Below, piece by piece: positions 6,536-16,549 of a stretch of 64,000 nt of DNA. The translations under genes were made by a program, and so were the position numbers. Where the stretch lies: assembly GCF_009746715.1 (NCBI RefSeq), contig NZ_VRKW01000003.1, forward strand, positions 372,001 through 436,000, given 5' to 3'. The notes under the pieces were generated by a model. That model was not told where the DNA came from. It searched no databases and saw nothing but the letters and a program-made list of their open reading frames with translations. Every line of letters begins with the position of its first letter. Position 1 is the stretch's first letter. The DNA comes from Ketobacter sp. MCCC 1A13808. Lineage in GTDB: Bacteria > Pseudomonadota > Gammaproteobacteria > Pseudomonadales > Ketobacteraceae.

Positions 6536-8815
6536 TTAAATACCTTTTACTGCTCTGATCGCAGCCAGAATCGCTTCCGGCGTTGCCGGTGCTTGTAGTG
6601 GTGGAGAGATATTCTGTTGTCCTGCCTGTGCAATGGCATCCCTGATGGCGAAAAATACTGAAAATGGCAGTAGCAATGGGGGTTCACCCACTGCTTTGGA
6701 GCGCAATACGGTGTCGACGCCATTGGGGTTGCTGAATAATGTTGTATTGAGCAGATCCGGGCAATCATGGGTCGCTGGAATTTTATAGGTAGAGGGAGCG
6801 TGCGTGGTCAGCTTACCGTTCTGATCCCAGCACAATTCTTCGGTAGTGAGCCAGCCCATTCCCTGAATATAGGCCCCCTCCACCTGGCCGATATCAATAG
6901 CCGGATTAATACTGGTACCCGCATCGTGCAACAAGTCGCCGCGGAGTAATTTCCATTCTCCGGTCAGGGTGTCTACCACCACTTCCGAGACCGCCGCACC
7001 ATAGGCAAAGTAGTAAAACGGGCTTCCGGTCAGCGTGTCTTTATCCCAGCTTAAATCCGGTGTTTTGTAAAAGCCGTCGGACCATAACTGGATGCGTTCT
7101 TCATACGCCTTTTGTACCAATTCAGTAAACCGCATGCGACGGGCCCCGGCCGTAATGTGGTTGCCTGAAAACTCGATTTGCTCAGGTTCGGATTGCAGTA
7201 ATGTGGCAGCCAGAGTAGTCAAGCGCTGGCGGATCTGTGCGGCTGCGTTCTGTGCTGCCTTGCCATTGAGGTCGCTTCCGGTGGATGCAGCCGTGGCGGA
7301 GGTATTGGCCACTTTACTGGTATCGGCTGCGGTCGCCCGCACCTGATTCAGACTGATACCCAACTCGCGGGCAACAACCTGGCACACTTTGGTATTCAGC
7401 CCCTGACCCATCTCAGTACCACCGTGGTTCACTAACACAGAGCCGTCAGTGTAGACGTGCACCAGCGCACCCGCTTGGTTAAAGTGTTTAACATTAAAAG
7501 AGATTCCGAATTTAACCGGCGTCAGATACAGACCCTTTTTCAGTATGGTGTTGGATTGATTAAAATCCGATACCGCCCGACGCCGTTGCCGGTAATCACT
7601 GGTTTCCACCAGTTCGGCCACCAGTTCATGAATGACATTATCTTTAACCGGTTGCCCATAGGGTGTGACATTGCGATCATGGGTGCCGTAGAAATTAGTC
7701 ATGCGTACATCCAGCGGATCCATTTTTAATTCACGGGCGATGTCATCCAGAATGTATTCGATTGCAATGGCGCCTTGTGGACCGCCGAATCCACGAAATG
7801 CGGTATTGCTTTGTGTATTGGTCTTGCCGTTAAATGCATTGATGGTAACGTCACTGAGAAAATAAGCATTGTCAAAGTGACAGAGTGCGCGGGTGGCTAC
7901 CGGCCCGGAAAGATCGGCGGAAAATCCTGCCCTGGTAATCATGTCAATTTTAGCAGCGTTTATTCTGCCCTGATTATCGAACCCCACCGCGTAGTCGTAG
8001 GCAAAACAGTGACGTTTGCCGGTAATCATCATGTCATCGTCACGGTCCGGGCGCAGCTTTACCGGGCGTTTTATTTTCCAGGCAGCTAACGCTGCGACTG
8101 CGCAAAACAGCGCAGACTGCGATTCCTTGCCGCCAAAGCCCCCACCCATGCGCCGCATTTCCACCACCACCTGATGCGCTCGCAGGTTCAGCAGATGGCA
8201 CACCACGTGTTGCATCTCGGTGGGATGTTGCGTGGAACTATGCACATGAAAACAGCCGTCTTCCTTGGGTATGACGTAAGCAATCTGTCCTTCAAGATAG
8301 AATTGTTCCTGTCCGCCAATGTCGAATGTTCCGCTTAATTGACGCGCGCTGGCCTTTAATTTCTGCTCCGGCTCGCCGCGGGTAAGCGAGATAGGAGGTA
8401 ACACGTAGTCGTGTGCTGCATGGGCTGCGCGGGGCGTTAATATTGCCGGTAGGGGGCGATATTCGATTTGCCCAAGGCGTGCCGCTCTTTGCGCTTGTTC
8501 GCGGGTTTCTGCGACCACCGCAAATATGGGCTGGCCTATATAAAATACTTCGCCCTGTGCCAGCACCGGATCATCGTGAATGATGGGACCGCAATCATTC
8601 ACGCCTGGAATATCCCCGGCGGTTAAAACGGCGATAACGCCGGGACTATTCCGAACGTTCTGCAAATCCACTGTCGTCAGGATTGCGTGTGCTTGCGTGC
8701 TTAACCCCAGTGCGCAGTGGGCCGTACCCGCTATCTCCGCTATATCGTCTATATAGGTTGCTTCACCGGAGACATGTAAATGCGCTGACTCATGGGCTGC
8801 CGAATCGGGTTTCAT
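6536..8815 (-). CDS. xdhB: Xanthine dehydrogenase, molybdopterin-binding subunit
   Basis: A 759-aa large subunit of a bacterial molybdenum hydroxylase oxidising hypoxanthine and xanthine to urate. Visible landmarks are GGQEQFYLEGQ, MGGGFGGKES (cofactor binding), NTAFRGFGGPQG with the substrate-binding arginine, and near the C-terminus VGEPPLLLP with the catalytic glutamate and FFAIRDAI. Length fits XdhB of the two-subunit enzymes. The ATG overlaps the xdhA stop by 4 nt, giving an A-B operon. No xdhC chaperone follows in the window; the next leftward sequence is the convergent lipoprotein hairpin. Confidence 0.95.
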   Translation of the reverse strand: MKPDSAAHESAHLHVSGEATYIDDIAEIAGTAHCALGLSTQAHAILTTVDLQNVRNSPGVIAVLTAGDIPGVNDCGPIIHDDPVLAQGEVFYIGQPIFAVVAETREQAQRAARLGQIEYRPLPAILTPRAAHAAHDYVLPPISLTRGEPEQKLKASARQLSGTFDIGGQEQFYLEGQIAYVIPKEDGCFHVHSSTQHPTEMQHVVCHLLNLRAHQVVVEMRRMGGGFGGKESQSALFCAVAALAAWKIKRPVKLRPDRDDDMMITGKRHCFAYDYAVGFDNQGRINAAKIDMITRAGFSADLSGPVATRALCHFDNAYFLSDVTINAFNGKTNTQSNTAFRGFGGPQGAIAIEYILDDIARELKMDPLDVRMTNFYGTHDRNVTPYGQPVKDNVIHELVAELVETSDYRQRRRAVSDFNQSNTILKKGLYLTPVKFGISFNVKHFNQAGALVHVYTDGSVLVNHGGTEMGQGLNTKVCQVVARELGISLNQVRATAADTSKVANTSATAASTGSDLNGKAAQNAAAQIRQRLTTLAATLLQSEPEQIEFSGNHITAGARRMRFTELVQKAYEERIQLWSDGFYKTPDLSWDKDTLTGSPFYYFAYGAAVSEVVVDTLTGEWKLLRGDLLHDAGTSINPAIDIGQVEGAYIQGMGWLTTEELCWDQNGKLTTHAPSTYKIPATHDCPDLLNTTLFSNPNGVDTVLRSKAVGEPPLLLPFSVFFAIRDAIAQAGQQNISPPLQAPATPEAILAAIRAVKGI

Positions 8816-10311
8816 GATGGTTGCTCCGCGAGTGTAAAGGCCCGGGTCTGCAACGGGTTTAGCGGTTGATCATCACGGGTTTCCAGGTAAAAACGATAGA
8901 GTAGATTTTTTGCGATCTGGCTACGGTACTCCGCGCTGGCCCGCATATCCGACAGGGGAGTGAAATCCCGGTCCAGTGTCCGCATCGCTGCTTCGACACT
9001 ATTCTGACTCCATTGCTTTCCGTTGAGAGCGGCTTCGCATTGTGTTGCCCGCTTGGAGGTAGCGGCCATGCCGCCGAATGCAACCCGTGCGCTGTCAATA
9101 ACGCCATGGGTGATGGTTAGTTGAAATGCGCCGCAGACAGCGGAAATATCAGAATCGTATCGTTTGCAAACTTTCCAGGTGCGGAAGCGTTGTTGTGCCG
9201 TAGGTAGGGGTACCATGACGGCGGTGATAACCTCATTTTTGGCGCGGGCCTGTTGTTGATACCCGGTGTATAGCTCTTCCAGCGCCAGGGTACGCTGACC
9301 GTCAACATTTTGAAGTTCCACCCTGGCGCCCACCGCAATTAACCAGGGTGCGGAGTCACCGATAGGCGAGCCGTTGGCAAGATTACCGACCAAGGTGCCG
9401 GCATTGCGGATGGGAACCGAAGCAAAGCGTTGCCACAACTCGGTAATACCGGGGTAGTAGTGGGCGAGTGCACCATAACTGTCAGTCAGCGACACCGCAG
9501 CACCAATGCGGATCACTTGCGGTGAGTGTTCGATTTGCTGTAATGCCGTGACGTTGCCGAGATAGATAATAGTATTCAGCTCGCGGAACTGTTTATTCAC
9601 CCACAAGCCAATATCAGTGCATCCGGCCAGCAAAGTGCTGTCAGGATGCTGACTGCGTAATGCGAGCAATTGCGCTAGGGTATGCGGTGCAAAGTAGTCA
9701 CCGGTGTCGTGACGAAAATGGTCCGCATCTTCATCAGACAGATGCGCGGTTAATGTATCCAGTTGCTGTAACTTGTCGTTTTTATCGTATTTTTTCGTGG
9801 GCAATCCAAACATGTGTATTCCAGCTGCCAGAATGGGCTTGTAACCGGTGCAACGGCACAAATTTCCGGACAGCAGGGTACGTAATTCCGATTTGGACGG
9901 CGCCGTGCCCTGGCTTTGTTTGTCCAGGTAATAACCCCACAACGACATAACGAAGCCCGGTGTACAAAAACCACATTGGGAGCCGTGACAATCCACCATT
10001 GCTTGCTGAACCGGATGCAGTTCACCATCGGATTGCCGCAAATACTCCACGGTATAAAGCATTTTGCCGTGCAATGTCGGCACAAACTGGATGCAGGCGT
10101 TTACGCTGCGTAATTGCAAGTCATCCCCCTTGCGTTCTCCGATCAGAACGGTGCAGGCACCACAGTCGCCCTCGGCACAGCCTTCTTTTGTTCCTGTTAG
10201 CCCACGAATTTCACGTAGATAGCGCAACACGGTCATCGAGGGTGCGATGGTGTCGATGGTGACGCTTTGGTCATTAAGGAGAAATTGAATAGGGTGTAAA
10301 GCGGGGGACAC
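8812..10311 (-). CDS. xdhA: Xanthine dehydrogenase, Fe-S/FAD small subunit
   Basis: A 499-aa electron-transfer subunit. The first [2Fe-2S] cluster site is EGCAEGDCGACTV and the second is CGFCTPG with LCRCTGYKPIL. The FAD domain shows LLAGCTDIGLWV and NAGTLVGNLANGSPIGDSAP. A GTG start at 10311 is chosen because a perfect AAGGAG lies 7 nt upstream; an in-frame TTG at 10332 has no such site. It feeds electrons from the molybdenum centre of XdhB to NAD. The two subunits form a leftward operon with a 4-nt overlap. Confidence 0.94.
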   Translation of the reverse strand: MSPALHPIQFLLNDQSVTIDTIAPSMTVLRYLREIRGLTGTKEGCAEGDCGACTVLIGERKGDDLQLRSVNACIQFVPTLHGKMLYTVEYLRQSDGELHPVQQAMVDCHGSQCGFCTPGFVMSLWGYYLDKQSQGTAPSKSELRTLLSGNLCRCTGYKPILAAGIHMFGLPTKKYDKNDKLQQLDTLTAHLSDEDADHFRHDTGDYFAPHTLAQLLALRSQHPDSTLLAGCTDIGLWVNKQFRELNTIIYLGNVTALQQIEHSPQVIRIGAAVSLTDSYGALAHYYPGITELWQRFASVPIRNAGTLVGNLANGSPIGDSAPWLIAVGARVELQNVDGQRTLALEELYTGYQQQARAKNEVITAVMVPLPTAQQRFRTWKVCKRYDSDISAVCGAFQLTITHGVIDSARVAFGGMAATSKRATQCEAALNGKQWSQNSVEAAMRTLDRDFTPLSDMRASAEYRSQIAKNLLYRFYLETRDDQPLNPLQTRAFTLAEQPS

Positions 10312-10457
10312 GAAGCATCTCCTTGATGGCAATCAATGTCTGGCTGGCAGCCAGCGCTACTTATTGGGTAGTAACTATATTTAAGCTGATTTCATGCCAA
10401 TTGGTACACAGGCCAAAGGGTTGCGTCGTAACCTGATTCCACTATGCAATAAAACGA

Positions 10458-10979
10458 CTAGTGGACTGCAGCGGTTTTGATAACGCAAGGTCCGACCTGG
10501 TCTTCCACGGCGTGTTGAACATCACTGCGCAGTCCGAGTAGAAAGGCCAGTTCAGCCATAACGAACAGCGGTCCGATGGCGAGTCCCATTACATCGTCCA
10601 GGAAAGCAGGCTTTCGACGTTCGTAAATGTGGCCAACGAACTGAATAATCCAACCGACCACGAACAGGCCAATACCCCAGGCGAGCCATTGTGCGGTTGA
10701 GATCAAAGCAATGTGTTGGGCGCCCCACAAGCACAGGCCCAGGAACAGCGCCATCGCAACACCGAAGCGAAAGTCCAGTCTGAAATAATAAAACTGTGCG
10801 GCAAGGGCAACTAGCAGGGCGGGAGAAATTAAAAAGCCGGTGAGATTGACGCCGGGACGGGATAACAAAATGGTCACTGCAAACACAATCATGGGAATAC
10901 CGATGAAATGGGAAAACACGTTGCGCTTGTCCCGGTGATAGGCAGCATATTGAGTGAGTTGTTGATTTAACGTTTTCAT
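10458..10979 (-). CDS. Mpo1-like (DUF962) membrane protein
   Basis: A 173-aa integral membrane protein of the DUF962/YGL010w family. The signature is YAAYHRDKRNVFSHFIGIP near the N-terminus with NVFSHFIGIP entering the first helix. About four hydrophobic helices follow, with HIYERRKPAF in the late loop. The yeast relative Mpo1 is an Fe(II) dioxygenase of 2-hydroxy fatty acids, and the conserved histidines here (His15, His24, the later GHIYE) are in keeping with that. The bacterial substrate is unknown. It is transcribed leftward as a single gene. Confidence 0.82.
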   Translation of the reverse strand: MKTLNQQLTQYAAYHRDKRNVFSHFIGIPMIVFAVTILLSRPGVNLTGFLISPALLVALAAQFYYFRLDFRFGVAMALFLGLCLWGAQHIALISTAQWLAWGIGLFVVGWIIQFVGHIYERRKPAFLDDVMGLAIGPLFVMAELAFLLGLRSDVQHAVEDQVGPCVIKTAAVH

Positions 10980-11108
10980 TATTATGGTCTCGCTCTTCCG
11001 GTCTATTGCTAGAATATATCAGCAGCGGGCAGAGTGCCACCAACTGCGCAGGGGGCAGCGATAACCGGTCTAATCTCTTTAGTTTGCGGTTTTATTCGTC
11101 CAGGAATG

Positions 11109-11141
11109 AAAAGAGGCAACCGCGCTAAACGCCGGCTGCCT
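11109..11141 (-). terminator. Rho-independent terminator after the phosphoesterase gene
   Basis: On the minus strand AGGCAGCCG and CGGTTGCCT form a 9-bp stem with one G-T pair around a 10-nt loop, followed by CTTTTC. It lies about 48 nt downstream of the phosphoesterase stop. Confidence 0.65.
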
Positions 11142-11188
11142 TTGAGGTACTTACTGGGTTTTTTGGCAAGTAGACTTGATAAAACGGA

Positions 11189-13210
11189 CTATTCAAATAA
11201 TTCCGTACGGAAATAAGGGGCGGGTCGCTCTTCCATGACCTCGAACGTCTTGTGGCTGGTGTAGGTTTTGCCGAATTGGTCCTGGGTAGTGATTTTCACT
11301 GTGTGAATGCCGTTTTCCAGATCAGCGGGAATGTCGATTGCCCAGATATGATTGGAAGATTCGGTCCAATTGGAACGGCTAATCGGTTGAGGGTCGGCGG
11401 TGCCGTAATGAGAGCCGCGGAATTGTTCAAAGCCCTGGGTGCGCTCATTTCCGGATTCGCTTTTAGCAGCATAACGGAAGACATACATTTGCTTCTTCAG
11501 TGCAAACGGATCCAGAGACACCGCTTTGCCTTCGCCATTGCCGGATTGCGTACGTTGAGCCTGCACGGCGGATTTGCCATCGATTTCAACCCAAACGCGG
11601 GAATCACGACTGCCGTTCCAGACGTTAATCATAAGCTGAGTACCACCGGCCAGATCGTCTGCGGTGAGGATGCTGGTATCTGCAAGGTCGTTGATGTTGA
11701 CCGGCGGTGTCTCAGGACGGCTCGCAGAAGGCATTGAAGCCCAGTCTTTCATGGTTTGATACCAGCCCAGGAATGTGGGCGAGAGAAAATCAACGGACAT
11801 TTGCTCCTGTTCGGACTTGGCTGCTGCTTTAAACCGGTTGGAATAGCTGTTGCCATGGAACTCAAAAATCAGATAGCCCCGAGGTGCCCCCAATTTTTGT
11901 ATTGACATGGGCAAATTGAACTCATCAATATCGCCGGACCACCAGGAACCGGATGTTGCCCCGGTAATAATATGCGGGAATGGCGTTGGTCCCAGTCCCA
12001 ATGATTCCTGCCACCCTTCGTAATATTCACCGGGTAAAAAGTTTTCCAGAGTATGGGTGTGCCCGCTGAGTGCAACGGCGGGTCGGTTGCCCACCAGATC
12101 ATATAGCCATTGTGCGTTGTCGGTCTGGTGTTTGGTTGATGTCATATCCACATAGGAAACCAGCGGAACGTGCATGCTGAACACCAATAATTTGTCTTCT
12201 GGCACCAGTGCAAGATCGTTCGCCAGCCATTCCATTTGTGCAGCATCGATAATGCCGTTGTAGGTTGGCGCTGTCTGCGGATCATTACAGAAATCATGTT
12301 TGCCATCTGCATTATCAATATCCGGAGTACAGGGGTAACGCATGTTATCCAGTGTGACGAAGTGGACATCACCAATATCAAATGAGTAGTAGCTCGGCCC
12401 CCATTCCCGTTTAAACGTATCCAGGCTGTTTTCATCCGTGGGTGCATCGAAGTTCAGGTCGTGGTTGCCGGGAACAAAATAAACCGGCTTACCCACAGCA
12501 CTCATAATGCGTTTGAAGCGAGGGTAGAGGCCGAGGTCGTCGCCCATAATGTCGCCTTCAATTAAAACGATTTCCAGATCGTCACGCATGGCAAGTTCAT
12601 TGGCCAGGGAATCACGAACATAGCCAACTTCGTTATTCGAATAAGGTTGAGGATCCCCGGACACCGCTATTTTGAAATGCTTCTTATACGCGCCCCGCAC
12701 CATTGGAAAATTAATCGCTTTGGGTTGAGGGCCGGTTGCCGGCAGCCCGTCAAATTGCATTTGCGGTGACCCTTGGGGCATGTGGTGATAGTAGAATTGA
12801 GGAATATTATCCTGGTCAACAGGGAGCTCAAAGCCAGCAGGCTTGGTGACGAATACGGTAAAATTTTTCAGTCCGCCTGTTTTGGCCGGCAAGGTATATT
12901 GGCCTTTGTTGTCTGTAAGAACAACGTCTTTGCCGTTGGAAACCATAACGCCGGAGATACCTTGTTCGCGACGATCCAGTTTTCCGTTTCTATTGCGGTC
13001 TTCAAAAACGGTACCCTTAACGAACTTACGGGTCAGCTTTCCGTTTTTGGAGGCAATGGTTTCTACTTCTGCACGATAGGTGTCGGACTGATGTGGCGGG
13101 TTCCACCTTTCATGAGATTGACGTGTTTGAGCGAGCGTCGGAATGCTGGTACCCGCCAGCAATGCAGTCCCCAGTGAAATACCAACAGCCAATTTTTTTA
13201 TTCTGAACAT
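11189..13210 (-). CDS. Exported calcineurin-like phosphoesterase
   Basis: A 673-aa protein with a signal peptide (MFRIKKLAVGISLGTALLAG, then ending near LAQ). An N-terminal SdrD/MetallophosN-like beta domain (about 55-140; FEDRNRNGKLDRREQGISG) comes first. A metallophosphatase core carries GDPQP, EGDIMGDD, GNHD, MHVPL and SGHTHT, the full set of metal-binding motifs. A C-terminal beta-rich MetallophosC-type domain (about 450-670) ends the protein. It probably hydrolyses a phosphoester in the periplasm or outside; the substrate is unknown. An AGGAG site 7 nt upstream fixes the start at 13210 rather than 13255. A terminator follows the gene. Confidence 0.88.
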   Translation of the reverse strand: MFRIKKLAVGISLGTALLAGTSIPTLAQTRQSHERWNPPHQSDTYRAEVETIASKNGKLTRKFVKGTVFEDRNRNGKLDRREQGISGVMVSNGKDVVLTDNKGQYTLPAKTGGLKNFTVFVTKPAGFELPVDQDNIPQFYYHHMPQGSPQMQFDGLPATGPQPKAINFPMVRGAYKKHFKIAVSGDPQPYSNNEVGYVRDSLANELAMRDDLEIVLIEGDIMGDDLGLYPRFKRIMSAVGKPVYFVPGNHDLNFDAPTDENSLDTFKREWGPSYYSFDIGDVHFVTLDNMRYPCTPDIDNADGKHDFCNDPQTAPTYNGIIDAAQMEWLANDLALVPEDKLLVFSMHVPLVSYVDMTSTKHQTDNAQWLYDLVGNRPAVALSGHTHTLENFLPGEYYEGWQESLGLGPTPFPHIITGATSGSWWSGDIDEFNLPMSIQKLGAPRGYLIFEFHGNSYSNRFKAAAKSEQEQMSVDFLSPTFLGWYQTMKDWASMPSASRPETPPVNINDLADTSILTADDLAGGTQLMINVWNGSRDSRVWVEIDGKSAVQAQRTQSGNGEGKAVSLDPFALKKQMYVFRYAAKSESGNERTQGFEQFRGSHYGTADPQPISRSNWTESSNHIWAIDIPADLENGIHTVKITTQDQFGKTYTSHKTFEVMEERPAPYFRTELFE

Positions 13211-13439
13211 GAGAGCTCCTATAGAAAAGACAGCGAACCAGGAAGGGAGGCTCACAAGATACGGTAATTAAATTTCGTCCTTTGGACATATTTTTAACGA
13301 TTCACTTTCAACTTGATGAACGTAAGAAGTCAGAGTGAAAAACGAACATAGGACGGATAATTCAAAGGGTGTTCATTTCGATGTAATAGAGATGAACTAA
13401 CATGCTCAATAATATTCCGAATTGGATAAGCAGCCTGTC

Positions 13440-14243
13440 ATGATAGAAAAACGTAAGGTATCGGTGGGGAATGAACCGCTTTTCCACTTTCTGGTTTTGG
13501 GGGCGGTGGTGTTTGTTATAAGCGCATGGTTGCAGGACGAGCAAGCAGAGAAGCAAGTTCGTTTGCCTCTCGAAACCAGACAACAGTTTATTGAGCGATA
13601 TCAAAAAGAGCATGGACAGTCACCAGAAACTGAGGCATTACAGGATTTTGAAAAAAACTGGATTAAAGAGGAAGTGTTGTACAAAGAAGGTCTTGCAATG
13701 GGACTGGATCAGCACGACCCGGTAGTGCGTGAGCGGGTTATTAAAAAGATGCAGTTGTTGTTTGCCGGTCAACCTGAGCTGACAGAGCCGGAAGAAAGCG
13801 AGTTAGAGCGGTTTTTGCAACAGCATCGACAGCGCTACGCAGAATCCCCCCGTTATGGCTTTCTCGCACTCCCGGCCAGTTCGTCTGCCGAGCAAGACCG
13901 GTTGCTGCTGCGGGCCTTGAATAATGGCGCAGATCCGGCGGCTTTGCAGCTACAGGTGCAACAGGTTGAAGGTAAAAACCCGGCCTATTTAAGTGCTGTG
14001 TGGGGGGCAGACCTGGTTCAGTGGCTGAATGCACTTTCACCGGATCAACAATGGCGGAGAGTCGCGCTCAAAGACCGCACCTGGCTGCTTAATTATCAGA
14101 CCCACCAGCCGGAAATGCTGCCGCCGCTAAAGGTGTTGCGGCCCAGGCTCATGGCCGACTGGCAAAAACAACAACGCATCCGACAGATCGACAGTCAAGT
14201 GGCGAACCTGCAACAAAACTATCAGGTAATCTGGAGTGATTAG
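13440..14243 (+). CDS. Membrane-anchored parvulin-like (PpiC/SurA) peptidyl-prolyl isomerase homologue
   Basis: A 267-aa protein with one N-terminal transmembrane helix (about 15-33) and a large periplasmic part. Residues 45-110 resemble the SurA N-terminal chaperone region (FEKNWIKEEVLYKEGLAMGL, DPVVRERVIKKMQ). The C-terminal half retains only a weak parvulin pattern (YLSAVWG, ALSPDQQW, LLNYQTH), so isomerase activity is doubtful and a chaperone role is as likely. The ATG at 13440 gives MIEKRKVSVG; an earlier TTG at 13422 is possible. It diverges from the phosphoesterase gene. Confidence 0.65.
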   Translation: MIEKRKVSVGNEPLFHFLVLGAVVFVISAWLQDEQAEKQVRLPLETRQQFIERYQKEHGQSPETEALQDFEKNWIKEEVLYKEGLAMGLDQHDPVVRERVIKKMQLLFAGQPELTEPEESELERFLQQHRQRYAESPRYGFLALPASSSAEQDRLLLRALNNGADPAALQLQVQQVEGKNPAYLSAVWGADLVQWLNALSPDQQWRRVALKDRTWLLNYQTHQPEMLPPLKVLRPRLMADWQKQQRIRQIDSQVANLQQNYQVIWSD

Positions 14244-14411
14244 AGCGTCAGGTGATAAATAATATATTGAATTATAAAAATTTAGTTTGATTTTGCGGTG
14301 TTTCAGACAGATATTATCCCCCATTGGTCGGGTTTTTATCTACAATGCACAGCGAGGGGCGCCAAACCCCGTTCTTATGTAGCATCATGATAAAGAAGCG
14401 TTATTAATCTG

Positions 14412-15110
14412 ATGAAAACCAAAGACCGAATTTTGCAAGCCAGCCTTAAGTTATTTAATGAGAAGGGGGAGCGCAATGTTTCCACCAATCATATTGCCGC
14501 AAACCTCGGCATTAGTCCGGGCAATCTTTATTATCACTACCGCAATAAAAATGAAATTGTATTTCAGTTGTTCCTGAAATATCAGGAGGAAGTGCAGGAA
14601 TTTCTGGCTGTGCCTGCCCATCGTCCGATTACTTACCAGGACAAAGTTCAGTATTTTGAAGCCATTTTGGGCAGTATGTGGGACTACCGTTTTTTACACC
14701 GGGATTTGCATCAGCTGTTGCTGGAAAATGACGGGCTAAGGCTCGCCTACCGTAACTTTTCAATCCGCACGGTCAGCGATGGTCGCGAGATTCTGTCTAC
14801 GATGGTCAGCGCCGGCTTGATGAAGGCGACGCCGGAACAGGTGGATGCCTTGATAGTTAATATCTGGGTGACTGTTGTCTCCTGGTCCTCCTTTTTGCAA
14901 ACCACATCAATACAGCCTGACGGTGGCACCAGCATGGGACGCGATATGTTAAAACGCGCTATATTCCAGATTATCTCACTGGAAGAACCCTATTTGTGCG
15001 ACTCCATCAAGCCTTTGCTCCCCGCACTGAAGCAAAAATATCTAGGCGGTTTGTCTTCAGATCCACTGGCATTGTTTCCCTCCTTGTTGACGGATGTGGA
15101 TCAGCTTTAA
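14412..15110 (+). CDS. TetR-family transcriptional regulator
   Basis: A 232-aa regulator. The N-terminal helix-turn-helix is classical: RILQASLKLFNEKGERNVST, then HIAANLGISPGNLYYHYRNK (about 27-46). The C-terminal ligand-binding half is helical. It is convergent with the PHA synthase-like gene (24 nt between stops), so it may act on PHA or fatty-acid metabolism; the target is not evident from the sequence. Confidence 0.9.
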   Translation: MKTKDRILQASLKLFNEKGERNVSTNHIAANLGISPGNLYYHYRNKNEIVFQLFLKYQEEVQEFLAVPAHRPITYQDKVQYFEAILGSMWDYRFLHRDLHQLLLENDGLRLAYRNFSIRTVSDGREILSTMVSAGLMKATPEQVDALIVNIWVTVVSWSSFLQTTSIQPDGGTSMGRDMLKRAIFQIISLEEPYLCDSIKPLLPALKQKYLGGLSSDPLALFPSLLTDVDQL

Positions 15111-15133
15111 AGGTGTAGCCTTGAGAACGGCCT

Positions 15134-16246
15134 TTAATCCGAACGCTGTGCCAACCAGTCTGCGGTAATGGTCCAGGTGTGCTCTTGCGCCTTCCCGCCG
15201 GCAAATACACCGGCATGGCCGCCGGGCACTTCCATAAAAGTGCGGTCTTCTGTGTTTACTAAATCCATGATTTTCCTGGCTGCTTCCACGCTGACGATGT
15301 TGTCGCTTTTACCCGCGAAAGCCAGCAGGTTACTGCGGATGCTGGTCAAATCTGAACGGTGCTTGCCGATCATGGCACTGCCGTCTGCGAGGGAATTTTT
15401 AATGCCAAAGTCGAATATCAGTTGCTGGACGGTGGCGCCGGGATAGTCCGGCATATTATTGAACCACTCACGGGTAGTGAGATGGGCAGTGACGTAGTCA
15501 CGATCAGAAAGGTTACGTACAAGATCAATGTAGCTGACAACCCCCGCCAATGGGTTGGTCATCTTGAACATCACTGACAGGATATCACCCGGAACATGAA
15601 AGCGTTGGCTGTCGCGGAAATATTCCGGTATCGGCACGCGGCGGGTGCTTTGTTTTACCCAGCGAAGCACTTTGCCGTAGACGTGGCTGGCATGAAAATC
15701 GATGGGGCTGGCGATGGTAACAATATTGCGGATTTGGCCGCGGTCATGAGCACCGGCCCAGAGCAGGGTGAGTAACCCTCCCATGCAATAGCCGACCATC
15801 GATATTTGCTGCTGGCCACTATGCTCTTGAACCTGTTCTACGGCCTTGCTCAACCAATGATTGACGTAAGTATCAATGGACAGCCCGGCATCGGATTTTG
15901 AGGGTGCGCCCCAACATACCAGATACACCTGAAACCCCCGTGCGTTGAGAAAACGCACCCAGCTACGCTCGGCCATCAAATCGTAAATCCAGTGGTACAC
16001 GCCTAACGGCGGGACTAGGAGGATCGGAGTGCGGTGTTGCTGTTGGTCGGGAACGATCGCATCACCATCCAATACAAAAGGCGTTTCATCCTGTTGGGGG
16101 TAAAAACGCAATTCCATTAAACCATCACTGAATAAAACGTCGTGGCTGGTTTTATCCGAGACGATGAACTTTTCTGTTTGTGTCCGGCGTTCAATCGCAT
16201 TGCGGACAAAAAAATAAGATCGCGTTAACAGCCCTGGATTGCGCAT
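15134..16246 (-). CDS. Poly(3-hydroxyalkanoate) synthase-like alpha/beta hydrolase (PhaC family)
   Basis: About 370 aa, near the size of class III PhaC (about 355). The nucleophile elbow is VGYCMGG with Cys154 instead of serine, the hallmark of PHA synthases. The later GKSDNIV aspartate and GGHAGVFAG histidine complete the Cys-Asp-His triad. PHA synthases polymerise hydroxyacyl-CoA into storage polyester at granule surfaces. Class III enzymes need PhaE, which is not seen nearby, and no phasin or depolymerase is present. The start MRNPGLLTRS at 16246 is preferred because the extension to 16333 looks non-conserved; neither has a clear ribosome site. Confidence 0.75.
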   Translation of the reverse strand: MRNPGLLTRSYFFVRNAIERRTQTEKFIVSDKTSHDVLFSDGLMELRFYPQQDETPFVLDGDAIVPDQQQHRTPILLVPPLGVYHWIYDLMAERSWVRFLNARGFQVYLVCWGAPSKSDAGLSIDTYVNHWLSKAVEQVQEHSGQQQISMVGYCMGGLLTLLWAGAHDRGQIRNIVTIASPIDFHASHVYGKVLRWVKQSTRRVPIPEYFRDSQRFHVPGDILSVMFKMTNPLAGVVSYIDLVRNLSDRDYVTAHLTTREWFNNMPDYPGATVQQLIFDFGIKNSLADGSAMIGKHRSDLTSIRSNLLAFAGKSDNIVSVEAARKIMDLVNTEDRTFMEVPGGHAGVFAGGKAQEHTWTITADWLAQRSD

Positions 16247-16549
16247 AGTCGATACCAAAGTCAAAAAAATTAATAAACGATAAGCGCTGATACGATACCG
16301 GTCACGGCGGATAAAGCAATGACTGATTGACATCGATTTTTACGTCACTTTTGCATGGGGAATGGGTGAACTGTCAGTCATCCGTCTTTATCGAAGCGCT
16401 TCTTAGAGCCACAGGTTATATGAAAATCGCCTATCTGGGATATTAATACAAAGGCCCTGATTGATTACGAAATACTACATAGTTAAATGGTGAGAAGTCG
16501 ATTCACTCCCTATTATTAGAGTCGTAGTAGATTCCCCACCGGCGAGCAG
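16247..16549. other. Intergenic region between divergent phaC-like and GGDEF genes
   Basis: About 303 nt, shorter if the phaC-like gene starts at 16333. It should hold both promoters. No RNA gene, strong palindrome or clear hexamers were found by eye. Confidence 0.3.
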
